In this document: piece by piece, positions 36,429 to 45,413 of the stretch | Layout: every line of letters begins with the position of its first letter | How positions within the stretch are numbered: position 1 is the stretch's first letter | Assembly (NCBI RefSeq): GCF_014635825.1 | Contig: NZ_BMDO01000009.1 | Location: 62,001-126,000 of the forward strand | Direction: 5' to 3' | From: Mucilaginibacter galii | GTDB taxonomy: Bacteria; Bacteroidota; Bacteroidia; Sphingobacteriales; Sphingobacteriaceae | DNA: 64,000 nt | Program-made: the position numbers and the translations under genes | Notes under the pieces: model-generated | The model's database searches: none | Seen by the model: only the letters and a program-made list of their open reading frames with translations | Told to the model about the DNA's origin: nothing

Positions 36429-37964
36429 TTAATTTGCTCTGAATACAATATCATCAAGTCCTCTTTGAGAACCATCAGGACCAACAGCTATAATGTTGGT
36501 AAATGCAACTACAGTACCTGGTGTAATGGCAGCCATGGCAGCACGCATTTGGCCAGATAATTCGCCACCGCTGGTAGATACCAAAATAGGATCCTGACGC
36601 GGGCGCTGAACAACCAGGCTAAAACGGGTTACGTTAAACTTAGCATCAAACTCAAAGTTATCAAGCTTGGCAAATAACCTATCTTGAGCCTTTAAATTTG
36701 CTGTAGCACTGCTGCCACCGCTTTTACCACCAAATACTGCTTTAGGATCGGGGATACGTTTAACACGGAACTGCGTAGAACCCAGCGTTTGTGTTTTACC
36801 CGGAGAAGCCTCGCCCGAAACAGTGATGTTAACGGTACCCGGAGAACTAACACGGGCGGTAAAAGAACCGTTTGAACCGCTGATAGAACCACCGCTCATG
36901 CTTACCCTTAACTTATCTTTAGGGATGCCCGGAGCCGATACTGATAATGGATTAGATACGCCAATGTACAATACGTTCATTTTTTCGGCAGCAACCGTAG
37001 CCGATGGTTTAGCCACCTGGTACTGTTGAGGCGCAGTTTTGTATTCTTTCATAGTACCGTCGTTTTGTCTTACACGGATGGTACCAACCCAGGTACGTAC
37101 ACCTTCGCCGCTGGTACCAGTAGAGTAAGTACCACGGCCTTCGGCTACCTGTAAACGCGAACCGTTTACCATAATTTCCGGGTTAGATTTAGAATCTGAA
37201 GCTGTTAAGAAAACTTCGGCTTTGTAAGGCTGGCCTGCAATAATGTAGCTACTTGGTGCCACGGCAACCGCTGCAAACTTATCAAGGTTAACTACCGCCT
37301 GGTCTACTTTACCCAAGATCTTTTTAACCACTTCCGATTCGGCATTCTTGGCATCGGCCTGTACTTTGTTCAAAGAGGTCATGGCAGCACCCATAGGTAT
37401 ACCATCACCAAAATACGCTTGTTCCCAGCTTAAGCTTGTATTACCTGTTTTGCTTTTTGGAGCATCTGCAGATAAGGAAAGTTTGGTAGCGGCTCTTTCT
37501 TTAGGATCGAGCAGGGCCAATAACTTTTCGCGTGTTTCGTCAATTTTAGCACGAAGCTCTGCCGCTTTTTTACCGTTGATCATTACTTCTGATGAAATAT
37601 CAAGATCATCACGTTTTTTATAATCATCGGTAGCTTCGTCTATACCGCCTGCTTTTTCGGTAAGTATTGCTTTTAAGCTCTCAATGTAGTCATCAAGTTG
37701 TTTAGCAATGGTACTTGCCTGTTTAGCCTTATCGTAAATAGGCTTTGCCCTTTCAGGTTGCTCTTTAAGTTTGGTTTTTTCAAAAGCATCATAAGTGTTA
37801 TCGATACCGGTTTGAACGTTCGATTTAGATGCCACCAAACTATTACTTATATTCTTGAATGCATTTAACAGGTTATCGGGCACGTTTAGCGCCACCAAAC
37901 CTAATAGTACCAGGTAGAGGATGCCAATCATCCGCTGCCTTGGGGTTTCTTTACCTCCAGCCAT
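36429..37964 (-). CDS. gldM: Gliding motility / T9SS motor protein GldM
   Basis: 511 residues. One N-terminal transmembrane helix (RMIGILYLVLLGLVALNV, about 11-28) follows the cytoplasmic tail AGGKETPRQ. The long periplasmic region has the GldM N-terminal coiled-coil domain (to ~220) and the beta-rich C-terminal domains (SSYIIAGQPYKAEVFLTASD, YIGVSNPLSVSAPG, FRVKRIPDPKAVFGGK). GldM and GldL form the proton-driven motor; GldM spans the periplasm to reach the GldK/N ring. The length is normal. Gaps to gldL (54 bases) and gldN (9) show an operon. Confidence 0.96.
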   Translation of the reverse strand: MAGGKETPRQRMIGILYLVLLGLVALNVPDNLLNAFKNISNSLVASKSNVQTGIDNTYDAFEKTKLKEQPERAKPIYDKAKQASTIAKQLDDYIESLKAILTEKAGGIDEATDDYKKRDDLDISSEVMINGKKAAELRAKIDETREKLLALLDPKERAATKLSLSADAPKSKTGNTSLSWEQAYFGDGIPMGAAMTSLNKVQADAKNAESEVVKKILGKVDQAVVNLDKFAAVAVAPSSYIIAGQPYKAEVFLTASDSKSNPEIMVNGSRLQVAEGRGTYSTGTSGEGVRTWVGTIRVRQNDGTMKEYKTAPQQYQVAKPSATVAAEKMNVLYIGVSNPLSVSAPGIPKDKLRVSMSGGSISGSNGSFTARVSSPGTVNITVSGEASPGKTQTLGSTQFRVKRIPDPKAVFGGKSGGSSATANLKAQDRLFAKLDNFEFDAKFNVTRFSLVVQRPRQDPILVSTSGGELSGQMRAAMAAITPGTVVAFTNIIAVGPDGSQRGLDDIVFRAN

Positions 37965-38018
37965 GTGTCTTTTTAGTTAATTTAAATTAATTGTGAAAAA
38001 GTTAATTAGTTAAATTAA

Positions 38019-38819
38019 TTAAGCACGTGGTTGGTTCATGGCAGTTAACATGTTGCCATAAATTGCGTTTAATGAACCTAAGTTTTTAGCTAAGCGGCCA
38101 ACTTCTTCTTTAAACGCTTTAGAATCTTCTAAAGACTCGTTGAAGTTATTCATGGTTAATGAAAGGTTCTGGTAGAACTTGTTCATTGATTTTAAGTGAG
38201 CACTTGAATCTTGTAATTCCAGTTCGTAAACAGCGTTTAAGGCCGATAAATTTTTAGCCAGGCTGTTTACCTGATCGTGGTAAGCTTTTGAATCGATGTT
38301 AGAGTTAGCCATTTCGTTAAGGTTAGCCGAAGCTTTTTCGAAAGAAACGCTAAGGTGATCGTAGCTTGCGCCTGCGGCTTTTACTTTGTTGGCAAATTCG
38401 GTAGTTGCCGCACCGGCATCAGCCACTTTTGAAATGGTAGATACTTTATCGCTGAAGGTTCTTAAACCATCGCCCAGGTTACCGATAAGCTCGGGGCTTA
38501 TTTTGGCATCAGCCAGCATTTTGTCTAAAGCAGCAGTGTGGCCAGTATTGGCTTGTACCGGTGCAGTTACTCTTTTTACCGGTTCGCCTACATAATCGTC
38601 GGCCAGTTCAGGGTAAGCTTTAGTCCAGTCAACCTCGGTAGTTTCAGGTTGTAAACCTAATATAAGAAATAGAAAGGCTTCGGTTAATAAACCAACGGTA
38701 ATCAGCACCGAGGCATAAGGAAAATGTTGAATTTTAAATAACAAACCGATAATAACCACACTCGCACCTATGGAGATAATGTTACCGATACCGAACTTTG
38801 ATTTTTTCTTGCCAGCCAT
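38019..38819 (-). CDS. gldL: Gliding motility / T9SS motor protein GldL
   Basis: 266 residues. Two N-terminal transmembrane helices (about 12-30 and 36-54). The second, ASVLITVGLLTEAFLFLILG, carries Glu47 at the place of the conserved acidic residue implicated in proton flow through the GldLM motor (from published GldLM structures, recalled). The cytosolic remainder is a long coiled-coil-rich domain with repeated NLSALNAVYELELQD / NLGSLNAIYGNMLTA segments, which look like an internal duplication. Five GldL surround two GldM in the motor. Confidence 0.96.
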   Translation of the reverse strand: MAGKKKSKFGIGNIISIGASVVIIGLLFKIQHFPYASVLITVGLLTEAFLFLILGLQPETTEVDWTKAYPELADDYVGEPVKRVTAPVQANTGHTAALDKMLADAKISPELIGNLGDGLRTFSDKVSTISKVADAGAATTEFANKVKAAGASYDHLSVSFEKASANLNEMANSNIDSKAYHDQVNSLAKNLSALNAVYELELQDSSAHLKSMNKFYQNLSLTMNNFNESLEDSKAFKEEVGRLAKNLGSLNAIYGNMLTAMNQPRA

Positions 38820-38876
38820 AATTAATTTGTTTTTGTAGTGTTAGATGTTATGTTTATTTGAGAGTTTGATTGTTTG

Positions 38877-40187
38877 TTATCGTTTGTCGCGAAAATCGCG
38901 TCCTACGAAATGCGATACCAGGCGGAAACCGATAAATGATTTAGCGGTGTCCTGAAATTCATAACCACGGGTAGAGTTCTGTAAAAAGTAGCCAATATCT
39001 TTCCACGAGCCGCCGCGCACTACTTTACGTTTAAGTACTTCCGGGTCGGTTGCTTTAGCATCGTAATTAAACGTAGGCGACATATCGTGAACGAAAGTAG
39101 AAGCCGATTCATCAAAGGCAGACAGCGTCCACTCCGATACGTTACCGGCCATGTTAAACAAGCCATAATCGTTAGGGAAGTACGAACGCACATTTACGGT
39201 GTAAGCGCCGCCATCGTCGGTGTAGTTACCACGACCAGGTTTAAAGTTAGCCAGTAAGCAGCCTTTAGCATTTTTGATGTACGGACCACCCCATGGATAA
39301 TCGGTACCAATACGGCCACCTCGTGCGGCATATTCAAATTCGGCCTCGGTAGGTAAGCTGTAAGGCAAACGGTGAGGCTGTTTTAATTTATCTTTATAAG
39401 CATCGTTATAACGTGAGCGCCAGATGCTGTATGCACGTGCCTGACGCCAGGTAACGCCCACTACCGGGTAATTTTGAAAAGACGGATGTGAGAAGTAACC
39501 TTCTACCATGGGTTCGTTAGCTGCATACGAGAAATCGTTCAACCAAACCAGTGTGTCAGGATAAACGGGCACAGTATCGCGGTAGATAAAATCAGACCGC
39601 TTTTTAGTTTTATCAAAACGCTGATCTGATGCGGTGCGTAACTGCATGGCTGCGTAATTGTACTTCAGTTGGCTTACGTCAACCTCGTTACGGTCAAATA
39701 CACGGTCATCGCCCTGGTAGTACATACCATCAAGCTTACCTGCATTGGCGCTTTGCGCTTTTCCCTTTCCGTTACTGCGCCAGATAGGGTTCTTTTTTAC
39801 ATATTCCCAATTGATGTACTTGCGACTGGTGGCATTAGGATCGCGCGGTTTAACGTAGTATTTATCATCGTTAAGGTAATTGGTGATGGCAATAGAATCG
39901 CGCACCCAATTAATAAACTGATGATACTGACTATTTGTGGTTTCGGTTTGATCCATAAAGAATGGAGAAACCGTAACCTGTTTGGTTTGTGCTATTTGTG
40001 CAAAGGTTACGTCCTGGTCGGTTTGACCCATTAAGAACGAGCCACCGGGAATATACACCATGCCTGCGGGCAATTCTGCCCTGAACGGCCTATTGCGTAC
40101 GCCAAGCACTTCGCCCCTGTCGCTTGTATTACAACCACTCCAAATCCCTCCAACTAACAATAACAAAAGAAAGTAACGTGTATTCAT
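38877..40187 (-). CDS. gldK: Gliding motility / T9SS lipoprotein GldK
   Basis: 436 residues. Signal peptide with lipobox IWSGC, so it is lipidated at Cys19. A formylglycine-generating-enzyme (sulfatase-modifying) fold follows: GMVYIPGGSFLMGQTDQD, VSPFFMDQTETTNSQYHQF, PTEAEFEYAARGG, WGGPY, NMAGNVSEWT, VVRGGSWKD and GFRLV. In GldK the fold is used structurally, not for catalysis. GldK forms the outer ring with GldN. It is the first gld gene, preceded by a 233-base gap to hemD with no clear promoter found. Confidence 0.95.
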   Translation of the reverse strand: MNTRYFLLLLLVGGIWSGCNTSDRGEVLGVRNRPFRAELPAGMVYIPGGSFLMGQTDQDVTFAQIAQTKQVTVSPFFMDQTETTNSQYHQFINWVRDSIAITNYLNDDKYYVKPRDPNATSRKYINWEYVKKNPIWRSNGKGKAQSANAGKLDGMYYQGDDRVFDRNEVDVSQLKYNYAAMQLRTASDQRFDKTKKRSDFIYRDTVPVYPDTLVWLNDFSYAANEPMVEGYFSHPSFQNYPVVGVTWRQARAYSIWRSRYNDAYKDKLKQPHRLPYSLPTEAEFEYAARGGRIGTDYPWGGPYIKNAKGCLLANFKPGRGNYTDDGGAYTVNVRSYFPNDYGLFNMAGNVSEWTLSAFDESASTFVHDMSPTFNYDAKATDPEVLKRKVVRGGSWKDIGYFLQNSTRGYEFQDTAKSFIGFRLVSHFVGRDFRDKR

Positions 40188-40419
40188 GCTTGTTGTATCA
40201 ATTCTATCATAATTTTCCGTCGTCTAATATAATATTGCACGCTGTAATCTTCCCGAAATATTATTACACAATGGCATAAAATTTTTCGTGGCAATTACAA
40301 CGCATAGCGTTTATGCGTACACCAGCGTAAAATACTAAATAACAATAAATTATCAAGTAGTACAGGCTTTATACGTGAAAAATACTGCTATTGTTTCGGG
40401 ATTAACGCAAAAAAGAAAT

Positions 40420-41178
40420 TTACTTATTGGCTTGTTTAATGTACTGCTCAATGGCCATAGTCATTGATGGTGCACCTGGTGTAGGGGCCGGAATATCCAA
40501 AATTAAACCTGCATCTAAAACAGCTTTGTGCGTAGTTGCACCAAAAGCGGCAATGCGGGTATTATTTTGCTGAAAGTTGGGGAAGTTTTGGTAAAGTGAC
40601 AGAATGCTCGATGGACTGAAGAAAGCAATGACATCGTAAAACACCTCGGCCAAATCGCTCAGGTCGCTGCACACAGTGCGGAAAAGCACTGCAGGCGTAA
40701 AGTTGTAACCGTTTTCGGTCAGAAACTTCTGCGTTTCTTCGGCGGCTACGTCAGAACATGGGTATAAGAATTTTTCGCTCGAGTGTTTTTTCAAAACCTC
40801 AGCAAGGTCGGCAGCGGTTTGCTTGCCAAAGAAAATTTTGCGCTTACGGTACTGAATATACTTTTGAAGGTAAAGAGCAATAGTTTCTGAAAGGCAGAAA
40901 TACTTCATATCCACAGGCACCTCAAAACGCATTTCTTCGCAAATACGGAAAAAATGATCGGCAGAGTTACGGCTGGTAAAGATCACGGCGGTAAAATCGG
41001 CAAGATTAATTCTTTCTTTACGAAAGTCTTTAGCAGGCACACCTTCCACATGAATAAAAGACCTAAAATCAATTTTCAGGTTAGCCTTCTTAGCCAGTTC
41101 AGCATACGGATTTTTATCGTTCTCAGGTTTGGGTAAAGTAACCAATATACTCTTAACCTTTTTCTTTCTATCTTCCAA
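40420..41178 (-). CDS. hemD: Uroporphyrinogen-III synthase
   Basis: 252 residues. It cyclises hydroxymethylbilane to uroporphyrinogen III in haem synthesis. It matches HemD by TAVIFTSRNSADHFFRI, YFCLSETIALYLQKYI, FLYPCSDVAAEETQKFL, YDVIAFFSPSSILSLY and IAAFGATTHKAV. HemD is poorly conserved, and these Bacteroidota members lie beside the DUF4271 gene, as here. It has an unusual N-terminal KKVKSILVTLPKPENDKNPYAELAKK. It is separated from the DUF4271 gene by 27 bases. Confidence 0.88.
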   Translation of the reverse strand: MEDRKKKVKSILVTLPKPENDKNPYAELAKKANLKIDFRSFIHVEGVPAKDFRKERINLADFTAVIFTSRNSADHFFRICEEMRFEVPVDMKYFCLSETIALYLQKYIQYRKRKIFFGKQTAADLAEVLKKHSSEKFLYPCSDVAAEETQKFLTENGYNFTPAVLFRTVCSDLSDLAEVFYDVIAFFSPSSILSLYQNFPNFQQNNTRIAAFGATTHKAVLDAGLILDIPAPTPGAPSMTMAIEQYIKQANK

Positions 41179-41205
41179 AGTAAATCTTTCTAACTACCTA
41201 AGTTT

Positions 41206-42198
41206 CTAATTGTTCAGCGCCTTAATTAGTATTAAAACGGGGCAAATTTCGAGGGCACAAAGATAGGTAAATAAATAAAATTTATGAAATCTTATGCTCG
41301 AAATAATATTTACGCTACTGCGCAAATATTGCCATACAAAAATCACCACCACAAGCAGCAATGCCAAGCCTAAAATAAAGGGTATGTATTGCGCGGCTAG
41401 CAAGCTAAAACATAACGATACCGGTAAAAACACAAATGTGATATTAAAGTAGGTTAGGTATAAAATAGAAATATACTCCCCCACCAACCGGTTAGCGTTG
41501 AAAACAAATCCTAAAAATTTTAAAATGAGCAGCTTAACGGCAAATAACGCAATAATCAGAAAAGCAAATGAGCCAAATAGCTGTATCCCGCTTATACTGT
41601 AAAATACCTCATAATATGCCGTAAGCTGGTATAAAAATAAGCCAAAGGTAAACCCGAACAGCACAAACAAGCCCAGGAAAGTCCATGAATTGAGGAGATT
41701 TTCTTCTTTACTTACTTGGGAGAGAATGCGGTTATTATAAAATGACTGCAGTACGTTTTTAATATCCTTGCTCATGGCCCGGTTAAGCAAAGCCATATAT
41801 ACCAGCAAAATAGCGATGATGGCAATAACCCATTGGTCGCGCGTGCGACGGGTGCTGCCTTCGCTCATTAAACTTTTAAACCTACCCGGCTGCTTGTAAA
41901 AGCCATACTCGCGGTAAACCTGGCTTTTATACATACTGTCTAAAAACTGGTTATGCCTGAGGGCGTCGGGAGCTTTCACGTAAATTTTAGCTAATGAATC
42001 GCCGATGAAATATTGGCGGTTAGCCAGTGCATTGGCCACAGAATCGAGCACGGTTTGTGCGGCCGATGGCGGCTGATAGTAGCGGTGACGTGGTACCGAA
42101 TCGGGCTGAACAAACGAGTTAGAGTCTGCGGTTTGGGAATACCCCTCCATACAGCTTAAACCAAATAAAAAAAGCATGAATATAACAGTACGCAGCAC
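41206..42198 (-). CDS. DUF4271 membrane protein
   Basis: 330 residues. Start GTG 42198 lies 4 nt from a -7 box; ATG 42177 is an alternative. Both give a signal-anchor. The sequence has a periplasmic segment (~25-120), then about six transmembrane helices. DUF4271 proteins are Bacteroidota-specific, polytopic and of unknown function, and co-occur with hemD near the gldKLMN genes (here 41206-41178). A role in envelope or secretion is possible, but no catalytic motif is seen. Confidence 0.82.
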   Translation of the reverse strand: MLRTVIFMLFLFGLSCMEGYSQTADSNSFVQPDSVPRHRYYQPPSAAQTVLDSVANALANRQYFIGDSLAKIYVKAPDALRHNQFLDSMYKSQVYREYGFYKQPGRFKSLMSEGSTRRTRDQWVIAIIAILLVYMALLNRAMSKDIKNVLQSFYNNRILSQVSKEENLLNSWTFLGLFVLFGFTFGLFLYQLTAYYEVFYSISGIQLFGSFAFLIIALFAVKLLILKFLGFVFNANRLVGEYISILYLTYFNITFVFLPVSLCFSLLAAQYIPFILGLALLLVVVIFVWQYLRSSVNIISSIRFHKFYLFTYLCALEICPVLILIKALNN

Positions 42199-42202
42199 TA
42201 TG

Positions 42203-42210
42203 CAAAGATA
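42203..42210 (-). promoter_or_regulatory. -7 promoter box for the DUF4271-hemD unit
   Basis: TATCTTTG on the minus strand is followed by CATA and then the GTG start. It is part of a divergent pair with the hemW promoter. Confidence 0.6.
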
Positions 42211-42334
42211 TAAAACCCACCCGAATTAAATAAGTATAACATTTTGGTAATCTAATTATAATCATGACTTATTGTGGGTTGGCAATATGACAGTACGTCG
42301 AAGCTTGCCAATTTCATTATTGAATCATCAGCCG

Positions 42335-42342
42335 TATCTTTG
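42335..42342 (+). promoter_or_regulatory. -7 promoter box for hemW
   Basis: TATCTTTG is 7 nt from ATG 42350. It justifies the start at MAGIYIHIPFC over the ATG at 42272. Confidence 0.6.
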
Positions 42343-42349
42343 CATCAAC

Positions 42350-43480
42350 ATGGCCGGCATTTACATTCATATTCCTTTTTGCAAACAAGCCTGCCATTAC
42401 TGCGATTTTCATTTCAGTACATCGCAGCAGTACCGGCCAGATCTTGTACAGGCGCTGGCTAAAGAAATAGCCCTGCAAAAACATTATTTAAACGGAGCTA
42501 ACATTGAAACCATTTACTTTGGTGGCGGTACCCCCTCATTGCTCGAAGCCGGAGAAATCACTTTTTTGCTCGATACTATTGCGCAACATCACCCCATAAG
42601 CAGTAATGCTGAAATTACATTGGAAGCGAACCCCGACGATTTAACCTCGCAGAAAGTTCAAGACCTGCGCCAAACGCCGGTTAACCGCTTTAGCATTGGT
42701 ATCCAGTCTTTTTTTGATGAAGATTTACAATGGATGAACCGTGCGCACCGCAGCAACGAGGCCGAAACTTCGGTTAAACGAGTGCAGGATGCGGGTTTTA
42801 ACAACATTACCACCGATTTAATTTACGGGTATCCGCTACTTACGCACGAAAAGTGGGAGCATAACATGAGTACGATGTTCGATCTTGAAGTACCGCATAT
42901 TTCGGCTTACTCTATGACGGTTGAACCGCGGACGGCATTGGCGGCCTTCATTAAAAAAAAGCAAACGCCACCGGTTAACGACCAGCAAAGCGCCGAGCAG
43001 TTTACCCGTTTAATGGAGCGCATGCAGCAACAGGGATTTGACCATTATGAGATTTCAAATTTTGGCAAACCCGGCCACTATTCGCGCCACAATTCTAATT
43101 ATTGGATGGGGGTACCCTATTTAGGTATTGGCCCCTCTGCACACGCCTTTAACGGCCAGGCCAGGCAATGGAACGTGGCTAACAATGCCCGGTATTTAAA
43201 AGCACTGGCATTAAATGTAATCCCTGCCGAGGTAGAGCAACTGAGCACCATCAACCGGTTAAACGAATATATTATGACCTCAATTCGCACCATCTGGGGG
43301 TTGAATTTAGACAAATTGGAGGTTATCGCTTCGGGCTCCTCTCCTATTATGCTCAAAAATGCCCGGCAGTTTTTAACCAGCAATTGGCTTGACCAACAAG
43401 GGCGAACGCTCGCGCTTACCCAAGCTGGTAAACTATACGCCGATCACATTGCCGCTGAACTTTTTTTCGAAGAAGAATAG
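42350..43480 (+). CDS. hemW: HemW-type radical SAM haem chaperone
   Basis: 376 residues from ATG 42350 (MAGIYIHIPFCKQACHYCDFHFS). The C-x3-C-x2-C cluster binds the [4Fe-4S] centre of the radical SAM domain. It also has FGGGTPSLL, EANPDDLT, FSIGIQSF and the HemN_C region. HemW was formerly called an oxygen-independent coproporphyrinogen oxidase; it lacks the extra Cys of HemN and is now considered a haem chaperone. It sits divergently from DUF4271-hemD, joining two haem-related genes. Confidence 0.93.
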   Translation: MAGIYIHIPFCKQACHYCDFHFSTSQQYRPDLVQALAKEIALQKHYLNGANIETIYFGGGTPSLLEAGEITFLLDTIAQHHPISSNAEITLEANPDDLTSQKVQDLRQTPVNRFSIGIQSFFDEDLQWMNRAHRSNEAETSVKRVQDAGFNNITTDLIYGYPLLTHEKWEHNMSTMFDLEVPHISAYSMTVEPRTALAAFIKKKQTPPVNDQQSAEQFTRLMERMQQQGFDHYEISNFGKPGHYSRHNSNYWMGVPYLGIGPSAHAFNGQARQWNVANNARYLKALALNVIPAEVEQLSTINRLNEYIMTSIRTIWGLNLDKLEVIASGSSPIMLKNARQFLTSNWLDQQGRTLALTQAGKLYADHIAAELFFEEE

Positions 43481-43607
43481 TTATCTACTCATTTACAACA
43501 ATTTACACTTTTCGTACTCCCAAAAGCGCTAATTGTGCTTTATTAGCTCATGGTGAAAACCAAGCACAAGCGTTTACCGTAATTGCTACCAAATAACACT
43601 AACTATC

Positions 43608-44150
43608 ATGAAAAAATTATTTATCGCGGCTTTTGCTTTAGTAGCTATGGCAACCGCAACTAACGCACAAACCGTAATGGTGGGTGGTGCCCCAATGTAC
43701 CCAACCAAAGATATTGTAGACAATGCTGTAAACTCTAAAGACCATACCACATTAGTTGCTGCTGTTAAAGAAGCAGGCCTGGTAGAAACTTTAAAATCGA
43801 CAGGTCCGTTTACTGTATTTGCTCCCACTAATGAGGCTTTTAATAAACTGCCCGAAGGTACTGTTCCAACGTTGCTAAAACCTGAGAACAAAGCCATGTT
43901 AACCAAAATTTTAACCTACCACGTAGTATCAGGCCGCGTTAGCGCTGCCGACCTGGTAGCTAAAATTAAAGCAGGCGGTGGTAAAGCCGAATTAAAAACC
44001 GTTAGCGGTGGCACTTTAACCGCCATGTTAGATGGTAAAAAGGTTTACCTGGTTGACGAAAAAGGCGGAAAATCTTGGGTAACTATTGCCGATGTATTCC
44101 AAAAAAATGGGGTTATCCATGTGGTGAACACCGTGCTCATGCCTAACTAA
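43608..44150 (+). CDS. Secreted fasciclin (FAS1) domain protein
   Basis: 180 residues. Signal peptide [20 protein letters not shown]. One FAS1 domain: [41 protein letters not shown] (H1 box), [10 protein letters not shown] (YH motif) and [13 protein letters not shown] (H2 box). FAS1 domains mediate adhesion or extracellular matrix interaction. The signal peptide and absence of an anchor suggest release to the periplasm or surface. A terminator follows. Confidence 0.93.
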   Translation: MKKLFIAAFALVAMATATNAQTVMVGGAPMYPTKDIVDNAVNSKDHTTLVAAVKEAGLVETLKSTGPFTVFAPTNEAFNKLPEGTVPTLLKPENKAMLTKILTYHVVSGRVSAADLVAKIKAGGGKAELKTVSGGTLTAMLDGKKVYLVDEKGGKSWVTIADVFQKNGVIHVVNTVLMPN

Positions 44151-44178
44151 GCTCTGCACATTTTTAAACTTAAGTATA

Positions 44179-44217
44179 AAAGCCCGGCTGCCAAGAGCGC
44201 CGGGCTTTGCTGTTTTT
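44179..44217 (+). terminator. Rho-independent terminator of the fasciclin gene
   Basis: AAAGCCCGGC (44179-44188) and GCCGGGCTTT (44199-44208) form a 10-base-pair stem, followed by GCTGTTTTT. Confidence 0.85.
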
Positions 44218-44269
44218 AAACAGAATTGCTTATGAAATAAAGTTATTGGCCACCCTGTTTAAAATTGGT

Positions 44270-44277
44270 TAGTTTTG
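44270..44277 (+). promoter_or_regulatory. -7 promoter box for the cupin gene
   Basis: TAGTTTTG places the transcription start near 44282, downstream of the ATG at 44279. The real start is therefore ATG 44300. Confidence 0.5.
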
Positions 44278-44299
44278 TATGTTAATTTGTCGTGAAAAT

Positions 44300-45181
44300 A
44301 TGGGTTTAAAATTATCGCCGATTGATAGGGTTGATACAATTACTAAAGAGGATTTCATCAATAATTATTTGAAGCCGCGCAAGCCGCTGGTTATCCGTAA
44401 GGCTACCGAAACTTGGCCTGCCTTACAAAAATGGACTTTTGAATACTTAAAAGAAGTAGTGGGCGATCAAATTGTGCCGCTTTACGATAGTTCAAAAGCC
44501 GACCCGAGCAAAGCCATCAATGCTTCTGCAGCCGAGATGAAGTTTGGCGATTATATTGATTTGATTCAAAAAGAACCTACCGATCTGCGTATTTTCCTTT
44601 TCGACCCCATTAAACATGCTCCTGCCCTATTAGAAGATTACCGATCGCCTACCGATTTAATGGGTGGTTTTTTAGATAAGTACCCTAACATGTTTTTTGG
44701 TGGTGCAGGTTCGGTAACGTTTCTGCATTACGATATAGATTTAGCGCACATATTCCACACCCATTTTCATGGCCGCAAACATGTAATCCTATTCGACCAA
44801 AAATGGAGCGAGCGCCTCTATTGCATTCCTTTTGCCACTTATGCGTTAGAAGATTACGATATTGAAAATCCCGATTTTGCAAAGTACCCCGCCCTTGACG
44901 GTGTTGAAGGACAGGAGACCATCTTAGAACATGGTGAAACCCTGTTTATGCCAACAGGCTTTTGGCATTGGATGAAATACCTTGACGGTTCATTCTCCAT
45001 ATCGCTGCGCGCCTGGGATAAATCATGGGGTATTAAAGCCAAAAGCTTATACAATCTCACCATTCAGCGCAATTTTGATAGCATCCTGAAAAAGAGGTAC
45101 AAAAAGCGTTACATGGATTGGAAAGAAGAGCTGGCGGTTAAACGGGCTAACAAAGCGTTAGTAGCGGGCGAGCCGAAGTGA
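44300..45181 (+). CDS. JmjC-type cupin-like domain protein
   Basis: 293 residues from ATG 44300 (MGLKLSPIDRVDTITKEDFINNYL). The cupin_8/JmjC fold is shown by FLHYDIDLAHIFHTHFHGRKHVILF (the H-x-D iron ligands) and GETLFMPTGFWHWMKYLDGSFSISLRAW (distal His and 2-oxoglutarate-binding region). Such enzymes are Fe(II)/2-oxoglutarate hydroxylases; bacterial members hydroxylate proteins or natural products. The target is unknown. Its TGA stop is the first part of the TTGTGAG heptanucleotide array. Confidence 0.82.
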   Translation: MGLKLSPIDRVDTITKEDFINNYLKPRKPLVIRKATETWPALQKWTFEYLKEVVGDQIVPLYDSSKADPSKAINASAAEMKFGDYIDLIQKEPTDLRIFLFDPIKHAPALLEDYRSPTDLMGGFLDKYPNMFFGGAGSVTFLHYDIDLAHIFHTHFHGRKHVILFDQKWSERLYCIPFATYALEDYDIENPDFAKYPALDGVEGQETILEHGETLFMPTGFWHWMKYLDGSFSISLRAWDKSWGIKAKSLYNLTIQRNFDSILKKRYKKRYMDWKEELAVKRANKALVAGEPK

Positions 45182-45282
45182 GTTGTGAGTTGTGAGTTGT
45201 GAGTTGTGAGTTGTGAGTTGTGAGTTGTGAGTTGTGAGTTGTGAGTTGTGAGTTGTGAGTTGTGAGTTGTGAGTTGTGAGTT
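45179..45282. repeat. Perfect heptanucleotide array, 14 x TTGTGAG
   Basis: After TGAG at 45179-45182 come 14 exact copies of TTGTGAG (45183-45280), then TT. The array starts in the TGA stop codon of the cupin gene and is wholly uninterrupted. Confidence 0.97.
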
Positions 45283-45340
45283 AAAGGAAGTTACTTTTCA
45301 CCTAAGTGGTTTTTATTTTTCGTAACTTGTTAAGCAATTT

Positions 45341-45412
<72 letters not shown>

Positions 45413-45413
45413 C

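Noticed and set aside
44279..44299. Upstream ATG for the cupin gene
   Set aside because: It falls before the predicted transcription start given by the -7 box at 44270-44277.
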